A DNA stretch of 64,000 nucleotides from Cytophagales bacterium CG12_big_fil_rev_8_21_14_0_65_40_12 (GTDB lineage: Bacteria > Bacteroidota > Bacteroidia > Cytophagales > Cyclobacteriaceae). This document shows, piece after piece, positions 9,712 through 20,305 of the stretch (the first letter of the stretch is position 1; every line of letters begins with the position of its first letter). The translations under genes were made by a program, and so were the position numbers. The notes under the pieces were generated by a model. The model had not been told where the DNA came from. It saw nothing but the letters and a program-made list of their open reading frames with translations, and made no database searches. The stretch spans positions 1-64,000 of the forward strand of contig PCUU01000035.1 of the NCBI GenBank assembly GCA_002786855.1. Reading direction: 5' to 3'.

Positions 9712-10496
9712 TGGCCGATATCAAATACAATTTTTCCGATAAAGACCTAAGGTTGCTCAATAGCAACAAGGCCATAAAACTACTCTTGCAGCAGGGCGAT
9801 AATATCAATCCAGAAAGGGTTTTGCGCTATGTAAAGTACGAGAAGAGGCTTGAAGAATTTCAAGTTGAGCTGATCAAGCTTCAAAATTGGGTGATTGAAA
9901 ACAAAAAGCGGGTTTGCATTCTTTTTGAGGGACGTGATTCTGCGGGTAAGGGTGGTGCCATTCGAAGGGTTACTCACCATTTGAACCCAAGAAATTACAG
10001 GGTAATTGCCTTGCCAAAGCCCACTGCTCAAGAGCGGGGTCAATGGTATTTTCAGCGGTATATTTCGCGTTTGCCCAATCCTGGAGAAATCGTGTTTTTT
10101 GATAGAAGCTGGTACAATCGAGCTGTAGTGGAGCCCGTAAATGGTTTTTGTACCCACGATGAATATGAACGTTTTATGCGTGAGGTGAATCCTTTTGAAA
10201 CCATGATCACAAGTGACGGCATTATTTTGATCAAGTTTTATTTTTCGATCACCAAAAAGGAGCAAGCCGCACGTTTTGCAGACATCATGGAAAACCCATT
10301 AAAACGATGGAAAATGTCGCCAGTGGACGAAATGGCTCAAGACCTTTGGGACTCTTATACAGGATATAAAGTAAGGATGTTTGCAGAAACGAACACCGAG
10401 CAGAACCCGTGGATCATTCTCAAAGCGAACAGAAAAACAGCGGCCAGAATTCAAGTGATCAGGCATATTCTAGAAAAGGTACCCTACGATAAGTAA
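9711..10496 (+). CDS. ppk2: Polyphosphate kinase 2 family protein (copy 2)
   Basis: A second complete PPK2 of 261 residues, starting one base inside the previous stop codon. It carries Walker A GRDSAGKGG (residues 74-82), the block NPRNYRVIALPKPT, Walker B FFDRSWYNRAVVEP (129-142) and PLKRWKMSPVDEMAQDLW. It shares the whole domain architecture of its neighbour but differs throughout, with GFCTHDEYERFMREV in place of GFCSEDQYQRFMRQV, so the duplication is not recent. Both copies keep all visible catalytic motifs. Co-expression of two single-domain paralogues could mean a hetero-oligomer or different nucleotide preferences; this is inference. Confidence 0.95.
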   Translation: MADIKYNFSDKDLRLLNSNKAIKLLLQQGDNINPERVLRYVKYEKRLEEFQVELIKLQNWVIENKKRVCILFEGRDSAGKGGAIRRVTHHLNPRNYRVIALPKPTAQERGQWYFQRYISRLPNPGEIVFFDRSWYNRAVVEPVNGFCTHDEYERFMREVNPFETMITSDGIILIKFYFSITKKEQAARFADIMENPLKRWKMSPVDEMAQDLWDSYTGYKVRMFAETNTEQNPWIILKANRKTAARIQVIRHILEKVPYDK

Positions 10497-10579
10497 TATG
10501 CGCCCTTTGCAGTTTACCTTTGTAGCTTAAGCCGATTTCTAGGCGATAGAACTCAATTTTAGGGATAAATACTCTACAC

Positions 10580-12148
10580 ATGCAAAAAATAATCAATGCC
10601 GTGCTCAGGCCAGAAGAGGCTTTTGACGAAAAACTCTTTTCAGCGACCATTCTGAAGAAGGCGCATATTACAAATGATCAAGCTCAAGTACGGGCGCTTA
10701 AAAGATCGATTGATGCGCGCTCTAAAAATATTAAAGTCAATATTGAAGCGCAGATCTTTATCAATGAGGATCTGCCACCAGCCATTTCTTATCGAAGAGA
10801 TTATCCTAATGTAACTAATGCCAAGCCTGTGGTAATAGTAGGTTTTGGGCCTGCTGGGATGTTTGCTGCGTTGCGCTTGATTGAGCTTGGCTATAAGCCA
10901 ATTGTGATCGAGCGGGGAAGTGATGTTCAAAAGCGCAGAAGAGATATTGCAGCCATCAATAAGGAACATATTGTAAATCCTGAATCGAACTATTGTTTTG
11001 GTGAAGGGGGAGCTGGCACTTATTCAGATGGCAAGCTGTATACCCGGTCTAAAAAGCGTGGTGACATTTTAAGAACGCTGGAAATCTTAGTAGCCCATGG
11101 CGCAACGGAGGAAATTTTGGTAGATGCTCACCCTCATATAGGCACAAATAAGCTTCCTAAGGTGGTTCAGGAGATCAGAAAAAGTATTTTGGATGCAGGA
11201 GGCGTGATTCATTTTGACACAAAGGTCACTGATTTCATACTGAAGGAAAATAGAATGAAAGGTGTAGTGCTTGCCGATGGCACTCAAGTGGAAGGCCTCG
11301 GAGTCATCTTGGCTACTGGCCATTCGGCCAGAGATATTTTCCATATACTCGATAAAAACAAGGTATATATCGAAGCCAAACCATTCGCCCTTGGGGTTAG
11401 AATAGAGCATCCGCAGCAAATCATTGACAAGATTCAATATCACTGTGAAATAGACCGAGGACCTTATTTGCCTGCTTCTTCATATGCCCTAGTTCAGCAA
11501 ACACAATTTGACGCAAAGCAAAGAGGCGTTTTTAGTTTTTGCATGTGTCCTGGTGGTTTTATTGTGCCTGCCGCTACGGCTCCAGGTGAAATAGTAGTCA
11601 ATGGCATGAGTCCATCAAGAAGAGATTCTGCCTATGCTAACTCTGGAATTGTTGTAGCGATTGAACTTGAAGATTTTGCTGCATATTCGCAACATGGCGC
11701 TTTAGCGGGCATGGAATTTCAGAAAGAAATTGAGCAAAGGGCTTGTGCCGTAGCAGGAGGGAATCAAACCGCACCAGCGCAGCGCATGGTGGATTTTGTC
11801 CAAAACAGAGTTTCCAATCAATTGAATGCAACCTCTTATCAACCGGGCTTAGCTTCTGTGGATATGCGAGAAGTGTTGCCAGAATCCATTCATTCACGAT
11901 TAAGAGATGGATTTAAAGGTTTCGGAAAGAAAATGAAAGGTTATTTCACGAATGAAGCCCAAATTGTAGGGGTGGAGAGCAGAACTTCTTCACCTGTTCG
12001 GATTCCAAGAAACAAGGAAACTTTCGAGCATGAACAAATCGCAGGCTTATATCCCTGTGGAGAAGGTGCTGGCTATGCAGGAGGAATTGTTTCAGCAGCC
12101 ATGGATGGCGAAAAATGTGCAGAAAATTTGGTAGCGGTTTATGGCTGA
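10580..12148 (+). CDS. FAD-dependent oxidoreductase, COG2509 type
   Basis: A cytoplasmic flavoprotein of 522 residues with an N-terminal ~80-residue extension typical of the COG2509 'uncharacterised FAD-dependent dehydrogenase' group. The dinucleotide-binding GFGPAGMFAALRLIELG (residues 88-104) follows, then ERG, ENYCFGEGGAGTYSDGKL-like sequence (here SNYCFGEGGAGTYSDGKL), RIEHPQ and a C-terminal CGEGAGYAGGIVSAAMDGEK that closes the FAD site. A segment FCMCPGG carries two cysteines. The substrate is unknown for the family. It begins ~80 bp after the PPK2 pair on the same strand and could be read with it, though no clear terminator or promoter was seen between them. Confidence 0.88.
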   Translation: MQKIINAVLRPEEAFDEKLFSATILKKAHITNDQAQVRALKRSIDARSKNIKVNIEAQIFINEDLPPAISYRRDYPNVTNAKPVVIVGFGPAGMFAALRLIELGYKPIVIERGSDVQKRRRDIAAINKEHIVNPESNYCFGEGGAGTYSDGKLYTRSKKRGDILRTLEILVAHGATEEILVDAHPHIGTNKLPKVVQEIRKSILDAGGVIHFDTKVTDFILKENRMKGVVLADGTQVEGLGVILATGHSARDIFHILDKNKVYIEAKPFALGVRIEHPQQIIDKIQYHCEIDRGPYLPASSYALVQQTQFDAKQRGVFSFCMCPGGFIVPAATAPGEIVVNGMSPSRRDSAYANSGIVVAIELEDFAAYSQHGALAGMEFQKEIEQRACAVAGGNQTAPAQRMVDFVQNRVSNQLNATSYQPGLASVDMREVLPESIHSRLRDGFKGFGKKMKGYFTNEAQIVGVESRTSSPVRIPRNKETFEHEQIAGLYPCGEGAGYAGGIVSAAMDGEKCAENLVAVYG

Positions 12149-12294
12149 AAGCAGTTTATTTCCTTTTCATTTGAAAATAAGTTTTTGAGCGTATTAAAAG
12201 TTGGTGGTAAGCCAAGCTTGGTTATTGTAGTTTTCGAAGCCATTAATTTTTACGCAGCAAAACTAGAAATCGTCCTTAACATCACTTGAAATTT

Positions 12295-13491
12295 ATGAGA
12301 GTTTCAGTATACATTTTTTGTCTAATACTAGTCTTCTCCGGATGTGCACCGAAGGATGGCTCAACTCTTGATGACGGTTCGCAACTTGTCGATATTTTCT
12401 CAATTAGGTCGACTGATAGTTTGATCTCTCCTCGGAGTCTAATGACCGAGGTAGAGTATATTAAATTAAAGTCTCCAGAAGCTTTTTACCTTACTGATGC
12501 TCAAAAAATGTTAGAACTTGATGGTAAAATTTTGATTCTTGATAAGAACAAGCAAGTACTTATGGCTTATGATTTAGGAGGTAATTTTTTAGGTCAAGTT
12601 GGTCAAAAAGGTTTAGGCCCCGAAGAATATAAAAGCGCAACTGATTTCGCGGTTGATTTATCGAGTCGTTCAATATTCATTTTTTCAAGAGGTGAGCAAT
12701 CTATATTAGAATTTAACAGTGATTTATCATTTAGGAGAAAGTCACGGATTAATACTTGGGCCTTTCAAATGTCTATGTTGAAGAATCAAAATTTAGCCTT
12801 TTACTCATATTTTGAAGAGGGAAACTCGAATATCACATTATTCAACCAAAAAGGAGAAGTGTTAGATAGTAGAATGGCATTTCCAAAAGGTGGAAATTAC
12901 GAAATAATGGATTACACAGGTTTTCTTGTTGATCAATATTATTCCTACCCTTTGTCTTCAAAAATATATGCTCTAGGAATTGATGATTCAGATAAAGAGA
13001 TATTTAACATTGAATTCCCGAATCAATTATCGGAGGACAAAAAATTTGAGCACAAAGAATTTTTAAATGGCTCTGCTTTCATGGTTGAGCACATATTGTC
13101 AAACTTTGCGATAGGTGACAACGGCAATGAGCTTCTGTTTTATTACACCTATAAAGAAACAGGTAATTCAGGCTTTACATTAGGAGTCAAACTTGCCAGC
13201 GGGGAAATTTTTGGGCACTTAAACCTGAAGCACGGCCGCAAGGATAAATCTGATCCTTTTGTCAAGCTATTCTTCATAGGACCTTACAACATACCCGTTT
13301 ACTCACCAGCCTCGGGCTACTACTACATAGCTACTTCCAATGACACCATGGATGAGTATTTTTACAGTGACCCTAGTAAGGCGTTGAAAGAGATTAAATC
13401 GTTAGACTCAAAGCTTTATGAAGTTCTCAAGGAATCTGAAGAATTAGAAAACCCTATTATAATGAGGTTCAAACTCAAAAAGAGACTATGA
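12295..13491 (+). CDS. 6-bladed beta-propeller lipoprotein
   Basis: The start is taken at ATG 12295. A TTG nine bases upstream is possible but weaker. The first 17 residues form a lipoprotein signal (MRVSVYIFCLILVFSGC, Cys 17). The mature part matches the Bacteroidota 6-bladed beta-propeller family (DUF5128-like): VEYIKLKS, then KILILDKNKQVLMAYDLGGNFLGQVG with GPEEYK, then SIFIFSRG. These proteins sit on the membrane surface and their ligands are mostly unknown. The sequence is noticeably more AT-rich than the neighbouring PPK2 and gyrB genes. It converges with the thioredoxin-fold gene through a hairpin at 13526-13554. Confidence 0.8.
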   Translation: MRVSVYIFCLILVFSGCAPKDGSTLDDGSQLVDIFSIRSTDSLISPRSLMTEVEYIKLKSPEAFYLTDAQKMLELDGKILILDKNKQVLMAYDLGGNFLGQVGQKGLGPEEYKSATDFAVDLSSRSIFIFSRGEQSILEFNSDLSFRRKSRINTWAFQMSMLKNQNLAFYSYFEEGNSNITLFNQKGEVLDSRMAFPKGGNYEIMDYTGFLVDQYYSYPLSSKIYALGIDDSDKEIFNIEFPNQLSEDKKFEHKEFLNGSAFMVEHILSNFAIGDNGNELLFYYTYKETGNSGFTLGVKLASGEIFGHLNLKHGRKDKSDPFVKLFFIGPYNIPVYSPASGYYYIATSNDTMDEYFYSDPSKALKEIKSLDSKLYEVLKESEELENPIIMRFKLKKRL

Positions 13492-13525
13492 ATGGGAAAG
13501 GGTTAATTAATGCTTTCTTTTGTTC

Positions 13526-13554
13526 TCTGGGCAATTTATTTGAATCAGCCCAGA
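13526..13554. terminator. Candidate bidirectional terminator hairpin
   Basis: A 7-bp stem TCTGGGC/GCCCAGA with a 15-nt AT-rich loop lies between two convergent genes. There is no long T-run on either side, so strength is uncertain. Confidence 0.4.
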
Positions 13555-13555
13555 A

Positions 13556-14764
13556 TTAATTCTTCCGCATCTCTTCAACTGCTGCCAATAGATTTTCAGC
13601 CATTTCTTTCTGTTCCGCTGTTTGGGCCAGTGTTTTGGATTTATTTAGAGTTTCGATGGCCAAACTGAATTCACCCAGAAGACCTTTTACGTAGCCTAAT
13701 AAGGCAGTAGCTTCAAAATGCTTTGTGTCAATTAGAATTGCATCGGTAAGCAGCTCAGCTGAAAATTCTCTAAGTTCTTGATTTTCGCTGTTTTCAATAA
13801 TTTCTAGTGCGTTGTTGAATAAGAAATTAATTCTGCCTTCCTCTGAAACTTGATTGTTCAAGTAGGCCTGTACCTCGAATTTATACTTTTCTACTTCTTC
13901 TCTCTGTCCGAAGTAAAGCTTCTTTGTGATAAAGGCAGCTTCTGCAATTTCAAATTCAGGGAGAAACTCAGGGATCACATCTTTTACCAGCTGATTGAGC
14001 AGTTTTTCTTCACCATATTTTATGGCCAGCTCTAGGTTATCATTATATACCGTTTTGAAATAATCCTTGTATTCTTCTTCGCCATGGGCATCAATAATTT
14101 CGGATTTATGGCTTTTAATGTAGAAGTATGGAACAGAATTGACTTGGTTTTCGAAACGTGAGGCAAGCCATAAATTCTCAATGTTTTGTGTGTAATCATC
14201 AACATTCAGGAGATCCAGGTGGTTTTTGGCAATGGCCACCGCCTTCTCATAATTTTTGGTTTCCAGGATCCTTATCAGTTCAATGTTTTCTTCTTTTGAG
14301 GTCAACAAATTGTCATACTTTTCTTCTAATGCCGGAAGTTTGGTGAAATCATCTAAACTCTGCGTACCGTAAGCCAGCAAGGTGGGAGCAGGCACAAAGC
14401 CTTCAATGGTTTGAAATATGGATTCATCAGGGCTGAGGAAAAGTAGGGTAGGCAAGCTCAATACGCCAAACTCTTCGGCCAGCAGGATGCCATATCCTGA
14501 TTCAGTGTCAAACTTAATATTGATAAAGTGTTGAGTAAAGTATGAGATCACCTCCTGATCTGTGTAAACCTCCTTATCCAATTGATGGCAGTAAGTGCAC
14601 CAATCGGCATAAGCATCAACAAAGAGCAGCTTATTTTCTTGCTTAGCAAGGGCTACAGCTTTTCTCCAGTCTTCGGCAGTTTTAATTTCGATGAAGGGGA
14701 TTATTTCCGAAGCAGAGGAAAGCTTAAAAAGAAAAATGGCTAAAATAATAAGTGGAACTCTCAT
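13556..14764 (-). CDS. Exported thioredoxin-fold protein with C-terminal helical repeats
   Basis: A signal peptide (about residues 1-19, ending SSAS) directs export. Residues ~25-140 form a thioredoxin domain: KLLFVDAYADWCTYCHQLDKEVY contains the CxxC active site (C56-T-Y-C59), and the cis-Pro loop is visible as GVLSLPTLLF. The rest (~150-402) is helical with TPR-like periodicity (AKNHLDLLNVDDYTQNIENLWLASRF; AIETLNKSKTLAQTAEQ). The likely role is a periplasmic thiol-disulfide reductase or DsbD-gamma-like protein. The partner is unknown. The helical tail may bind a client protein. Confidence 0.85.
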   Translation of the reverse strand: MRVPLIILAIFLFKLSSASEIIPFIEIKTAEDWRKAVALAKQENKLLFVDAYADWCTYCHQLDKEVYTDQEVISYFTQHFINIKFDTESGYGILLAEEFGVLSLPTLLFLSPDESIFQTIEGFVPAPTLLAYGTQSLDDFTKLPALEEKYDNLLTSKEENIELIRILETKNYEKAVAIAKNHLDLLNVDDYTQNIENLWLASRFENQVNSVPYFYIKSHKSEIIDAHGEEEYKDYFKTVYNDNLELAIKYGEEKLLNQLVKDVIPEFLPEFEIAEAAFITKKLYFGQREEVEKYKFEVQAYLNNQVSEEGRINFLFNNALEIIENSENQELREFSAELLTDAILIDTKHFEATALLGYVKGLLGEFSLAIETLNKSKTLAQTAEQKEMAENLLAAVEEMRKN

Positions 14765-14864
14765 AAGTGTTTTGCATGTTTAGCCCTCTAACGAAGCTTA
14801 GGCCAACCCATTGTAAAGGCAAAGGTACAGCAATAAGTTTCAAGCCATTTGTTAATTCTAGTTA

Positions 14865-15230
14865 ATGAAAAAGACAGCGATTATTGGGAGTAATCCCAAA
14901 ACTAATAATTACGCATTCAAGGCTGCACAAATGTTGCAGGCGCATGGACACGAATTTGTACCTATCGGCATTGGTGCAGGAGAGGTATTGGGTCAACAAA
15001 TTTTAAATATTGTCGATCAGCCAAAAGTGCCAGAGTTAGATACAGTCACCCTTTATATCAATCCACAGCGCCAATCAGACTGGTATGATTACTTGATTTC
15101 TCTTGAACCAAAGCGGATAATTTTCAACCCAGGAACTGAAAATCAGGAACTTAAAAACAAGGCAGAATCAGCGGGGATAGAATGTGTAGAAGCCTGCACT
15201 TTAGTTATGCTTTCAGTGGGCAATTTCTGA
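14865..15230 (+). CDS. CoA-binding domain protein
   Basis: A small cytoplasmic protein of 121 residues made of a single Rossmann-like CoA_binding_2 domain: TAIIGSNPKTNNYAFKAAQMLQAHGHEFVPIG at the start, TVTLYINP in the middle, and KRIIFNPGTENQEL with a terminal GIECVEACTLVML. These single-domain proteins resemble the N-terminal domain of succinyl-CoA-type ligases without the catalytic domain; their role is not well defined. The gene starts ~100 bp from the divergent thioredoxin-fold gene and precedes gyrB on the same strand. Confidence 0.85.
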   Translation: MKKTAIIGSNPKTNNYAFKAAQMLQAHGHEFVPIGIGAGEVLGQQILNIVDQPKVPELDTVTLYINPQRQSDWYDYLISLEPKRIIFNPGTENQELKNKAESAGIECVEACTLVMLSVGNF

Positions 15231-15324
15231 GTAAATTTACCTATATTCGTAGATTGTTTGAGGGCGGTCTAAAACCGATCTTGGTTTAAAAATCTCAGCC
15301 GACCGCAACCTCCTTTTTTAATAG

Positions 15325-17298
<1,974 letters not shown>

Positions 17299-17328
17299 GT
17301 CGCTTATTAGATTTTAAGAATTATAAAG

Positions 17329-17354
17329 GGCTGTCAATTTTGACAGCCTTTTTT
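17329..17354 (+). terminator. Intrinsic terminator of gyrB
   Basis: A 9-bp perfect stem GGCTGTCAA/TTGACAGCC with a tiny loop followed by a T-run (17349-17354), 30 bp after the gyrB stop. Confidence 0.85.
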
Positions 17355-17468
17355 GTGAACCGCTGGCAAATGCCCATGATTTTTACCTACGGCTATTCGA
17401 TCTTATTAATTATTCTTAAATTATAATCCGATTAACTGGCGAGTACTGAAAACATAAAATGAATCCTT

Positions 17469-17924
17469 ATGGCAAGCTTTGAATTAGAGATTAACGGTAA
17501 ACAGAAAACGGTAGAGGTTGACCCTAGCACTCCGTTACTTTGGGTTTTGAGAGATCATCTCGACCTGGTTGGAACTAAGTATGGTTGTGGTGTAGCCCAA
17601 TGTGGTGCTTGCACTGTGCATTTGAATGGAACAGCAGTTCGGTCTTGTTCATTACCCATATCTGCAGTCACTGGCCAGTCCATTACTACGATTGAAGGAT
17701 TGTCTGAAAAAGGAGACCACCCTGTTCAAAAAGCTTGGTTAGAAGTTGACGTACCTCAATGTGGTTATTGCCAAGCAGGCCAAATCATGAGTGCAGCCGC
17801 ACTATTAAATTCAAATGCCAGTCCTTCGGACGAAGAAATTGAAGCTGCAATGAGTGGAAATATCTGTCGCTGCGGCACCTATGTTAGGATCAAGAATGCC
17901 ATTAAATCTGCTGCAAAACTCTAA
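17469..17924 (+). CDS. iorA: 2Fe-2S subunit of xanthine-oxidase-family molybdoenzyme (isoquinoline 1-oxidoreductase type)
   Basis: The electron-transfer subunit, carrying two [2Fe-2S] clusters. The plant-ferredoxin-like N-terminal domain has C40, C45, C48 and C60 ([16 protein letters not shown]). The helical C-terminal domain has C98, C101, C133 and C135 (CGYCQAG and CRCG). Length 151 residues is typical. It sits 12 bp upstream of the molybdopterin subunit with matching orientation, so the pair forms one operon. No FAD-binding middle subunit and no pterin-insertion chaperone (XdhC type) are adjacent. That fits the two-subunit IorAB class, which passes electrons to a membrane or cytochrome acceptor rather than NAD. 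Confidence 0.92.
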   Translation: MASFELEINGKQKTVEVDPSTPLLWVLRDHLDLVGTKYGCGVAQCGACTVHLNGTAVRSCSLPISAVTGQSITTIEGLSEKGDHPVQKAWLEVDVPQCGYCQAGQIMSAAALLNSNASPSDEEIEAAMSGNICRCGTYVRIKNAIKSAAKL

Positions 17925-17936
17925 AACGATCGAATC

Positions 17937-20138
17937 ATGACAGTTATTAAGACAAAAATAGGTAGACGATCATTTCTCAAAACTTCGACTGCTGCAGGCG
18001 GTGGACTATTGATCGGCTTCAGTTGGTTGACAAGTTGTTCATCACTGGTAGAAGGAGCAGAAGAAGTAGCCATTCCTAATGAGTGGTTTAAAATCAATGG
18101 ATACATCAAGATTGGAGATACAGGAATGGTAACCATTTATTCTCCAAATCCTGAAATTGGCCAGAATGTGATGACTTCTATGCCCATGATCGTGGCCGAG
18201 GAACTAGATGTGCCATGGAAAAATGTGGTGGTAGAGCAAGGAAAGCTCGATTCAGATGCTTTTAAAAATCCGCAATTTGCTGGAGGAAGTTTGTCCATTA
18301 TGTATGCCTGGGATCCTCTTCGAATGGCTGGGGCAGCGGGTAAGTACATGTTGCTTGCAGCAGCGGCAAAAGAATGGGGCGTTACGGCTGCAGATTTGAC
18401 GGCAAGTGAAGGTGTAATTAAAGAAACCAATGGAACTAGGTCGATTGGCTATGGAGAGATTGCCTCAAAAGCGGTAGGCATTGAGGTTCCAGAAAAACTA
18501 GAATTGAAAGAGCCGAAAGACTATAAGTTGTTGGGCACTTGGAAGAAAAACGTTGAAGGATCGAAAATTGTGACAGGCAAGCCGCTCTTCGGACTGGATT
18601 TCAAGCGAGAAGGAATGCGCTTGGCCATGATTGAACATCCACCTGCATTCGGAATGAAGGTGAAGGATTTCAACGTGGATGAAATTAAAGCCATGGATGG
18701 GGTAAGCGATGCTTTTATTGTTGATACTTCATTTGAAGGGCCACAATGGTCAGATGTAAATGCCTTTAATAACTTGATCGCTATCGTAGGGGATTCTACT
18801 TGGCAATTGATTCAGGCAAAAAAAGCATTGAAAGTCAATTGGGAAACCGTAACCCCAGCGGAGGACTCTGAAATGCATGAGAAACGCTTGGTGAAGGACC
18901 TTGAAAATGGCAAAGTGACTGGATCTAGGAGAGATGGCAATCCAGAAGCAGCGTTTGCCAATGCGGCCAAAGTTATCGAGAGAAGTTATTCTTCTCCTTT
19001 TATGGCGCATAATACCATGGAACCGATGAACTTTTTTGCTCATGTCACTGAAAACTCAGCGGAGCTCATTGGCCCAACACAAACACCTCAGGCATTGAGA
19101 GATTCTGCCGCAAAAATGTTGGGAATCCCAGCTGAAAATGTGAGCGTTGACATGACCAGAATGGGAGGCGGTTTTGGAAGAAGACTGTACAATCATACCG
19201 GTTTAGAAGCCGCAGCGATTTCTAAAAAGGCAGGAGTTCCAATCAAGTTGATTTACAAGCGAGAAGATGACATGACCCAAGGAACGTATAGACCTCCATA
19301 TCTTTCAACCTACAAAGCGGGTTTGGATAAGGACAATAACCTGATTGCTTTCTCTGTAAAAGGAGTTGGCTTACCAGAAGGCCCTGTTTTCCCAAATAGA
19401 TTCCCTGCTGGCGCAGTAGATAATTTCTTGGCAGAATCAAAAATGTCAGAAACCAATATTTCTACAGGTGCATGGAGAGCACCAAGGTCGCATTTTACCG
19501 CTGGTGCTGAGCAGAGTTTTCTGGATGAGGTAGCAGAAGCAGCCGGAAAGGACCCGATAGAATTCAGATTAGAGCTTTTTGAAAAGGCCAAAAACAGCCC
19601 TGTTGGTGCCAAATATGAGTATGATGCCGACCGATATGCCGGAGTATTGAAATTGGTAAAAGAAAAGGCCAATTGGGGAGTTGAAACGCCAGGAGTGTAT
19701 AGGGGAGTAGCGGCTTATTTCTGCCACAATTCCTATGTGGCGCAGGTCATGGATGTGGTGATGGAAAACAATCAGTCTAAAGTAAAGAAAGTTTGGTGTA
19801 CTGTAGACTGCGGTATTGTCATCAATAAAGAAGGCGCTACTAACATTATTCAAGGTGGTGTGATTGATGGAATTGGCCATGCGCTCTATAGCCAATTGAC
19901 CTTTGACAATGGATCGCCAGTGCAAAAGAACTTTGATACTTATAAATTAATCCGTCATAACCAGTCTCCTAAAGAGATTGAAGTGTACTTTGTAGAAAAT
20001 GATATTTCGCCAACAGGTTTAGGAGAGCCGGGACTTCCACCTGCGATTGGAGCCCTAGCCAGTGCGATTTACAAAGCGACAGGTAAAAGGCAGTATCATC
20101 AGCCTTTTACAGAGCAAAGACAAATCTCCATAGGTTGA
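17937..20138 (+). CDS. iorB: Molybdopterin-binding catalytic subunit (isoquinoline 1-oxidoreductase type), Tat-exported
   Basis: A 733-residue catalytic subunit of the xanthine oxidase family. The N-terminus has a twin-arginine signal GRRSFLK (R10, R11) followed by a hydrophobic stretch and a lipobox-like LTSC (Cys 34). Export in folded form, possibly with lipid anchoring, is therefore likely. Moco-site motifs seen: GGGFGRRLYNH, GAWRAPRSHFTAGAEQ, and the C-terminal GLGEPGLPPAIGALASAI containing the glutamate expected to act as catalytic base. IorB-type subunits hydroxylate N-heterocycles or oxidise aldehydes; the actual substrate cannot be deduced. The small subunit has no Tat signal and presumably is carried along. 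Confidence 0.92.
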   Translation: MTVIKTKIGRRSFLKTSTAAGGGLLIGFSWLTSCSSLVEGAEEVAIPNEWFKINGYIKIGDTGMVTIYSPNPEIGQNVMTSMPMIVAEELDVPWKNVVVEQGKLDSDAFKNPQFAGGSLSIMYAWDPLRMAGAAGKYMLLAAAAKEWGVTAADLTASEGVIKETNGTRSIGYGEIASKAVGIEVPEKLELKEPKDYKLLGTWKKNVEGSKIVTGKPLFGLDFKREGMRLAMIEHPPAFGMKVKDFNVDEIKAMDGVSDAFIVDTSFEGPQWSDVNAFNNLIAIVGDSTWQLIQAKKALKVNWETVTPAEDSEMHEKRLVKDLENGKVTGSRRDGNPEAAFANAAKVIERSYSSPFMAHNTMEPMNFFAHVTENSAELIGPTQTPQALRDSAAKMLGIPAENVSVDMTRMGGGFGRRLYNHTGLEAAAISKKAGVPIKLIYKREDDMTQGTYRPPYLSTYKAGLDKDNNLIAFSVKGVGLPEGPVFPNRFPAGAVDNFLAESKMSETNISTGAWRAPRSHFTAGAEQSFLDEVAEAAGKDPIEFRLELFEKAKNSPVGAKYEYDADRYAGVLKLVKEKANWGVETPGVYRGVAAYFCHNSYVAQVMDVVMENNQSKVKKVWCTVDCGIVINKEGATNIIQGGVIDGIGHALYSQLTFDNGSPVQKNFDTYKLIRHNQSPKEIEVYFVENDISPTGLGEPGLPPAIGALASAIYKATGKRQYHQPFTEQRQISIG

Positions 20139-20165
20139 TTTTTCATTGATCTAAAATAAAACTTT

Positions 20166-20199
20166 AAAGGTTGGAATGGCTTAGGCTGTTTCAACCTTT
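20166..20199 (+). terminator. Candidate terminator after the molybdoenzyme operon
   Basis: An 8-bp stem AAAGGTTG/CAACCTTT with an 18-nt loop, followed by TTGATTTT. It lies 28 bp after the stop. Confidence 0.6.
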
Positions 20200-20265
20200 T
20201 GATTTTAAAAGGCCTTTGTCATAATCTGGTCAATTTGTCTTTGATCATAGACTGCCTAGTCTTAA

Positions 20266-20289
20266 CGCCTCGCTAAGACTTAGGAGGCG
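20266..20289. repeat. GC-rich hairpin
   Basis: CGCCTC-G-CTAAG-A-CTTAG-GAGGCG: nested inverted arms of 6 and 5 bp with single-base interruptions, just beyond the end of the leftward unknown gene. A second small hairpin (GCGC..GCGC) follows. It could be a terminator of the leftward gene or a palindromic repeat; there is no T-run. Confidence 0.5.
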
Positions 20290-20305
20290 CTGATAGCGCA
20301 GGCTT

